From the NCBI RefSeq assembly GCF_002870965.1, contig NZ_PHSO01000004.1:310001-374000 (forward strand): 64,000 nucleotides of DNA, written 5' to 3'. The notes beneath the pieces were generated by a model. That model was not told the DNA's origin, ran no database searches, and saw only the letters and a program-made list of their open reading frames with translations. The position numbers and the translations under genes are program-made. The DNA comes from Tsuneonella flava (GTDB lineage: Bacteria; Pseudomonadota; Alphaproteobacteria; Sphingomonadales; Sphingomonadaceae). Below are positions 61,572 to 64,000 of the stretch, piece after piece. Position 1 is the first letter of the stretch; every line of letters starts with the position of its first letter.

Positions 61572-63980
61572 TCACTTCGGCGCGTATTTCGCCAGCAAGC
61601 CTGCAACCGTCTCCGAAATCTGCTGCACGCTGAATGGTTTGGGCATGAAATGCATCGCTTCGATATCGATTTCGTTGCGAAGCTGCTCTTCGGCATAGCC
61701 TGACATGAACAGGATCGGCAGCCGGGGTTTTACCTTGCGGACCTGCCGTGCCATCGCCGGACCATCCATTCCCGGCATGACCACGTCGGAGACGATCAGA
61801 TCGAATTCGCCACCGTTGGCGACAGCGGCCAGCCCTTCTTCGCCATCGGCGCAAGGGGTGACTGTGTAGCCCGCCCGCGACAACGCGCGTTCGGCCACGG
61901 CGCGGACCATGTCTTCATCCTCCACCAGCAGGATGCGCCCGCCGCCCGACCATTTCGCCGCCGGTTCGACCGACTTCGATTTTTCCGCGGCAGGCGCTTC
62001 GCCGTGATGGACCGGGAAATAGATACTGAAACGCGCGCCTTCCGGGCGGCCAACTGCCGGAATATTATCCGCGAAAATAAACCCGCCCGATTGCTTCACA
62101 ATGCCATAGACGGTGGACAGCCCCAGCCCGGTGCCCTTCCCCAGTTCCTTGGTCGTGAAGAACGGTTCGAATATCTTGGTGAGATTCTCCGGCGGAATGC
62201 CGCCGCCGGTATCCTGCACCACCAGCACGGTATAGTCCGCCTCCGGCAATATCTCGCTGGCCACCTTGCGGACATCGTGCGCGGTGACCCGGCGAGTGGA
62301 AATCGACACTTTTCCGCTGTTACCATGCGCCAGCATCGCATCGCGCGCATTGACCACGAGGTTGACGATCACCTGCTCCAGTTGCTGCGGGTCGGCGCGC
62401 ACCGGACCAAGATCGCGGTCGTGATGGACCGACAGCTCGATCTTCTCGCCCAGCAGGCGCTTCAACAGCATTCCGACTTCGCTGATGACATCGGGTAGTT
62501 GCAAGACTTCAGGGCGCAAAGTCTGCTGGCGGCTGAATGCCAGCAATTGCCGGGTCAGCGCAGCCGCGCGGTTGGAGTTGGCGCGTATCTGCTGGATATC
62601 GTCGTAATCGCTGTCACCCGGCGTATGGCGCAGCAGCATCAGATCGCAGGTGCCGATTACGGCGGTCAGCACATTGTTGAAATCATGTGCCACACCACCG
62701 GCAAGCTGGCCGACGGCCTGCATCTTGGTCGCTTGCGCCACTTGCCGTTTGAGCCGGTTTTCCTCTGTTGAATCGACCAGACTCAGCAGAACCGCGACTT
62801 CGCCCAGCCCCCGCACACCGGCAATGCCCAGCGACACCGGATCATCGGGCATGTCACGCAAACGGATCGCCATGTCGCCGCTGGTCGAAGGGCCTTTGCC
62901 GAAGCGACGCACTGCATCGGACAGCGCCGTCTTGTCTTCGCGAACAACGAGATCGGAGGGATATTGCGGCAAGCCCCCTTCCTCGATCCCACCTGCCCGG
63001 CGGAATGCGCGGTTGGCAAACAGGAAGCGCCCATCGCGGTCGGTCACCGCCAGCCCCAGCGGCAATGCGCCAAGCAGCGATTCGAGCTGCGGGGTCGCCT
63101 GTTGCGTGCTCGCATCGCTGCCACCCATTCCCACGGTGCTGTCAATTAACAGCATTAGAGATGCGCTTTCGTCCGGCCCCGGCGCGCGGGCCGATTGCGG
63201 ATCGCCCAGCGGTACATGGATCAGCATCTGCGGGCTGCCCCGCCGCCCTTCGCGGGCGAAGAAAATATGATCCTGATCGTCGGTCCGCAGCAACCGCGCG
63301 AAATCCTGCCCTGCCAGTGTCGCGCTGGCATCGCCGGTCGCCCGTTCGGCAAAACCAGGGGCACAGGCGCTGACCATGCCATCGGTCGCAACCAGCGCAG
63401 CTTCGATCCCGGCCCGCGACAGCAGTCGGCCAAGCTGCCCGGTAATCCGCGCTGCCATTTCGCCGGTCGGATCTTCTTCGGTGATCGCGATAAAGCGCCA
63501 GACGAGGTAATCCTCCCCCCGCCCGGCTCGTTCGGCCCAGATATTCCACGCGTGGGTGCCATCGTCCGAAACGATACCACGCGCCGTGCTCTTCCCGTCG
63601 CGCCATGCCTCGCGCGCGGTACGGGTGAGCGCCTCCAGACCTTTGCGATCGAGCGGCAACCCCGGCGGTGCGCTCTGATTGCCGAACCAGCTTTCGTATG
63701 TCGCGTTGGCGCAGACCAATCGGTTGGCCCGGTCGGCAATCGCAACAGCCGCTCCGTCGCGCTCCAGCGCAGCCACTGTCACCGACCAGTCGGGCGGCGC
63801 CAGCTCGCTTCTTTCCGCAGAGGGGCGCATCCGATCCAGCGCAACCGCCACCCCAAGCAACGCTGCAACTCCGCCAAAGAACGCGAGAGCAACAACGCCC
63901 TGACCCGTTATCAGCCACAGCAATAGCGCGCTGAGCATCAGAGCGCCCGCGATCCCGCCGAGCAGGACCGGCTGACGCAT
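61572..63980 (-). CDS. cckA: Hybrid sensor histidine kinase CckA
   Basis: 802 residues or more. Two N-terminal membrane segments (about 5-23 and 28-48), PAS-like regions, then the kinase core: GQLAGGVAHDFNNVLTAVIG with phospho-acceptor His432, NLVVNARDAM, DTGGGIPPENLTKIFEPFFTTKELGKGTGLGLSTVYG, and a C-terminal receiver with Asp732 in LIVSDVVMPGMDG. GGVAHDFNNVLTAVIG plus the fused receiver is the CckA pattern. CckA phosphorylates CtrA and CpdR through ChpT; a cpdR gene is at 48014. The frame has no stop between this ATG and the window edge, so the true start may lie outside. Confidence 0.9.
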   Translation of the reverse strand: MRQPVLLGGIAGALMLSALLLWLITGQGVVALAFFGGVAALLGVAVALDRMRPSAERSELAPPDWSVTVAALERDGAAVAIADRANRLVCANATYESWFGNQSAPPGLPLDRKGLEALTRTAREAWRDGKSTARGIVSDDGTHAWNIWAERAGRGEDYLVWRFIAITEEDPTGEMAARITGQLGRLLSRAGIEAALVATDGMVSACAPGFAERATGDASATLAGQDFARLLRTDDQDHIFFAREGRRGSPQMLIHVPLGDPQSARAPGPDESASLMLLIDSTVGMGGSDASTQQATPQLESLLGALPLGLAVTDRDGRFLFANRAFRRAGGIEEGGLPQYPSDLVVREDKTALSDAVRRFGKGPSTSGDMAIRLRDMPDDPVSLGIAGVRGLGEVAVLLSLVDSTEENRLKRQVAQATKMQAVGQLAGGVAHDFNNVLTAVIGTCDLMLLRHTPGDSDYDDIQQIRANSNRAAALTRQLLAFSRQQTLRPEVLQLPDVISEVGMLLKRLLGEKIELSVHHDRDLGPVRADPQQLEQVIVNLVVNARDAMLAHGNSGKVSISTRRVTAHDVRKVASEILPEADYTVLVVQDTGGGIPPENLTKIFEPFFTTKELGKGTGLGLSTVYGIVKQSGGFIFADNIPAVGRPEGARFSIYFPVHHGEAPAAEKSKSVEPAAKWSGGGRILLVEDEDMVRAVAERALSRAGYTVTPCADGEEGLAAVANGGEFDLIVSDVVMPGMDGPAMARQVRKVKPRLPILFMSGYAEEQLRNEIDIEAMHFMPKPFSVQQISETVAGLLAKYAPK

Positions 63981-64000
63981 ATCCGCGTTTGCGCCTCGCG

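Overview
The window looks like core chromosome of an alphaproteobacterium of the order Sphingomonadales, most likely an Erythrobacteraceae member (Erythrobacter / Altererythrobacter type). This placement is inference. It rests on the moderately high GC content, split b/b' ATP synthase subunits encoded apart from F1, a CckA-CpdR phosphorelay pair, class II AroA motifs, SapC, a YdbH-YnbE-YdbL operon, and alphaproteobacterial LexA boxes of the form GTTC-N7-GTTC. No phage, IS element, CRISPR array or plasmid gene was recognised.

Layout. 0-3 kb: tRNA-Ala(GGC), a small zinc-ribbon protein, then aroA, a small membrane gene and cmk. 3-9 kb: a large trimeric autotransporter adhesin gene with AT-rich upstream DNA and palindromic repeats; it sits between cmk and rpsA, which are neighbours in many proteobacteria, and is the only clearly accessory segment. 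9-12 kb: rpsA, a small membrane protein and gloB. 12-15 kb: the F0 ATP synthase operon (atpI-B-E-b'-b, minus strand). 15-19 kb: ydbH-ynbE-ydbL, an envelope lipid-transport operon (minus strand). 19-29 kb: radC, an NRDE protein, a transglutaminase/TPR protein, a secreted phosphatase, purB, lapA, pyrF, a GNAT acetyltransferase and trpF. 29-34 kb: trpB, trpA, accD and folC, separated from trpF by a small outer-membrane protein gene.

34-42 kb: an AmpG-like permease, a Rieske oxygenase, an RsuA/RluB-type pseudouridine synthase, rsmD, two paralogous secreted proteins of unknown function, and a uvrD/pcrA helicase directly preceded by a LexA box. 42-48 kb: a DEAD-box RNA helicase, a secreted unknown, a GlcD-like FAD oxidase, sapC, an N-formylglutamate amidohydrolase-like gene and cpdR. 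48-58 kb: tRNA-Val(GAC), icd, a KefB-type antiporter, a 58-residue hydrophilic protein, alaS, a methyltransferase, a Tat-exported M24 peptidase and recA with its own LexA box. 58-64 kb: two tandem DUF4139 secreted proteins and cckA, which may start outside the window.

Genes that work together: aroA with trpF/trpB/trpA (aromatic and tryptophan synthesis); purB, pyrF and cmk (nucleotides); the atp operon; YdbH/YnbE/YdbL with AmpG and the adhesin (envelope); recA and uvrD (SOS response); CckA and CpdR (cell cycle). The items least explained by known biology are the paralogous secreted pair at 38-39 kb, the tandem DUF4139 pair next to cckA, and the adhesin insertion. No obviously new multi-gene system was found.
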